Part shown: positions 63,207 to 64,000 of the stretch, piece after piece
Layout: each line of letters starts with the position of its first letter
How positions within the stretch are numbered: the stretch's first letter is position 1
From: Caballeronia sp. LZ062
GTDB lineage: Bacteria > Pseudomonadota > Gammaproteobacteria > Burkholderiales > Burkholderiaceae
Assembly (NCBI RefSeq): GCF_031450785.1
Contig: NZ_JARTWB010000001.1
Coordinates: 1,116,001 to 1,180,000 of the forward strand
Length of the DNA: 64,000 bases
Direction of reading: 5' to 3'
Translations under genes and position numbers: made by a program
The notes under the pieces: generated by a model
Databases searched by the model: none
Seen by the model: the letters and a program-made list of their open reading frames with translations, nothing else
What the model was told of the DNA's origin: nothing

Positions 63207-64000
63207 ATGTCGTGGCTTACGCAAACGCTGCGCAGCTACCCGGAAATCGCGATCTTTCTTTCGCTAGGCGTCGGGTATTGGGTCGGCGGCAAGTCGTTCA
63301 AAGGATTCAGTCTCGGCGCAGTGACCGCGACGCTGCTCGCCGCCATCGCCATCGGGCAACTTGGCATCAGCATTTCGTCAAATGTAAAAGCCGTCTTCTT
63401 TCTGATGTTCCTGTTCGCAGTCGGCTATGGCGTCGGTCCGCAATTCGTGCGCGGCATTGCAAAAGACGGCTTGCCGCAGGCGCTTTTCTCCGTGATCCAA
63501 TGCGTCCTTTGTCTCGCCGCGCCTTATGCAGCAGCGAAGATCGCAGGCTATGGCGTCGGTTCGGCGGCGGGCCTTTTCGCGGGATCGCAGACGATTTCTG
63601 CGTCGATGGGGCTCGCGACCGACGCAATCAATCGCCTGGGCCTTGCGCCTGCCGAGACCAAGGCGTTGCTCGACGCGATGCCAACGGCCTACGCCGTCAC
63701 CTACATCTACGGCACCATCGGCTCCGCGATCATTCTCGCGATGCTCGGGCCGAAACTGCTTAACATCGACCTCGTTGCGGCATGCAAGGATTACGAGGAA
63801 AAGCTTGGCGGCGCGGCGGAACTAGGCGGGCCGGGCACGGGATGGCATCAGTTCGCGCTTCGTGCGTATCGCGTTGCCGATCACGGGCGCGCCGCAGGCA
63901 TGAGCGTGGCTCAAGCGGAGGCGCTCAGGCCCGCCGGCGCGCGGCTTTTCATCGAACGCATTCGGCGCGACGGCAAGATACAGGAAGCCAAGGTTGACGA
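63207..64000 (+). CDS. Aspartate:alanine antiporter family transporter (3' end outside window)
   Basis: 264 residues are visible and the frame is open to the window end. The start [19 protein letters not shown] has AAGGAG 5 bases upstream. It is a YidE/AspT-like (AAE) transporter: transmembrane helices from about residue 12, [39 protein letters not shown], and [20 protein letters not shown], then a hydrophilic segment from about residue 190 ([10 protein letters not shown]), which in full proteins leads into TrkA-C domains and a second helix set. Substrate could be dicarboxylate amino acids; AspT exchanges aspartate and alanine. Confidence 0.85.
   Translation, partial: MSWLTQTLRSYPEIAIFLSLGVGYWVGGKSFKGFSLGAVTATLLAAIAIGQLGISISSNVKAVFFLMFLFAVGYGVGPQFVRGIAKDGLPQALFSVIQCVLCLAAPYAAAKIAGYGVGSAAGLFAGSQTISASMGLATDAINRLGLAPAETKALLDAMPTAYAVTYIYGTIGSAIILAMLGPKLLNIDLVAACKDYEEKLGGAAELGGPGTGWHQFALRAYRVADHGRAAGMSVAQAEALRPAGARLFIERIRRDGKIQEAKVD

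Overview
The window is GC-rich (estimated by eye at around 65%) and densely coded. Gene content points to the Burkholderiaceae, most likely Paraburkholderia or Caballeronia: paired DUF2827 proteins, a phnSTUV-type 2-aminoethylphosphonate importer, gabT-gabD, a paoABC-type molybdenum oxidoreductase, RND efflux genes joined to pqiABC, and a BvgS-like hybrid kinase. The genus is inferred from recognised families, not from a search. No rRNA, tRNA, CRISPR array, insertion sequence or prophage was seen, so this reads as chromosome or chromid backbone with some variable patches.

Layout. 1-3.7 kb: a 5'-truncated acyl-CoA dehydrogenase, an acyl-CoA synthetase, a secreted unknown and a clear terminator. 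3.7-6.6 kb (minus): a DUF6572-like protein, an AI-2E family permease and 3-hydroxybutyryl-CoA dehydrogenase. 7.1-9.4 kb: two tandem, overlapping DUF2827 paralogues. 9.4-12.2 kb: a cupin divergent from a YadGH-type ABC exporter, then a Tat-type MsrB. 12.2-12.8 kb: a decayed isochorismatase-family gene. 13-15.1 kb: a membrane metallophosphoesterase and a secreted unknown. 15.1-21 kb: gabT-gabD, divergent from an M20 amidohydrolase, then a chemoreceptor. 21.1-22.5 kb: a Pro-Asp-rich micro-protein, a glycosyltransferase-9-like half protein and a membrane unknown. 22.7-27.3 kb: a Tat-exported aldehyde oxidoreductase operon ending in a MocA-like cytidylyltransferase. 27.7-32.5 kb: a TPR-glycosyltransferase, a GNAT-like protein, a GFA protein and a DUF72 protein.

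32.5-40.9 kb: a sedolisin (S53) and a serine-carboxypeptidase-like (S10) gene behind a striking cluster of inverted repeats, then an orphan BvgS-type hybrid kinase. The linker between its receiver and HPt domains contains a 300-bp array of 9-bp repeats. A secreted HNH-like nuclease follows. 41-47.2 kb: an L,D-transpeptidase-like protein, a DMT permease and phnSTUV. 47.4-51.2 kb: glycogen phosphorylase, a small membrane protein and a glycine-zipper protein behind two promoter-like signals about 215 bp apart.

51.4-60.9 kb (minus): an apparent six-gene operon, RND adaptor-pump-outer membrane factor followed by pqiA-pqiB-pqiC, with start/stop overlaps at most junctions. pqiB carries a single-base frameshift. 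61.4-62.8 kb: an ArsR-type regulator and an Old Yellow Enzyme. The window ends inside an AspT-family transporter.

The most unusual signals are the repeat-bearing kinase, the inverted-repeat cluster before the two peptidases, the efflux/MCE transport operon with its broken pqiB, the unexplained leader around 50.43-50.70 kb, and the DUF2827 pair.
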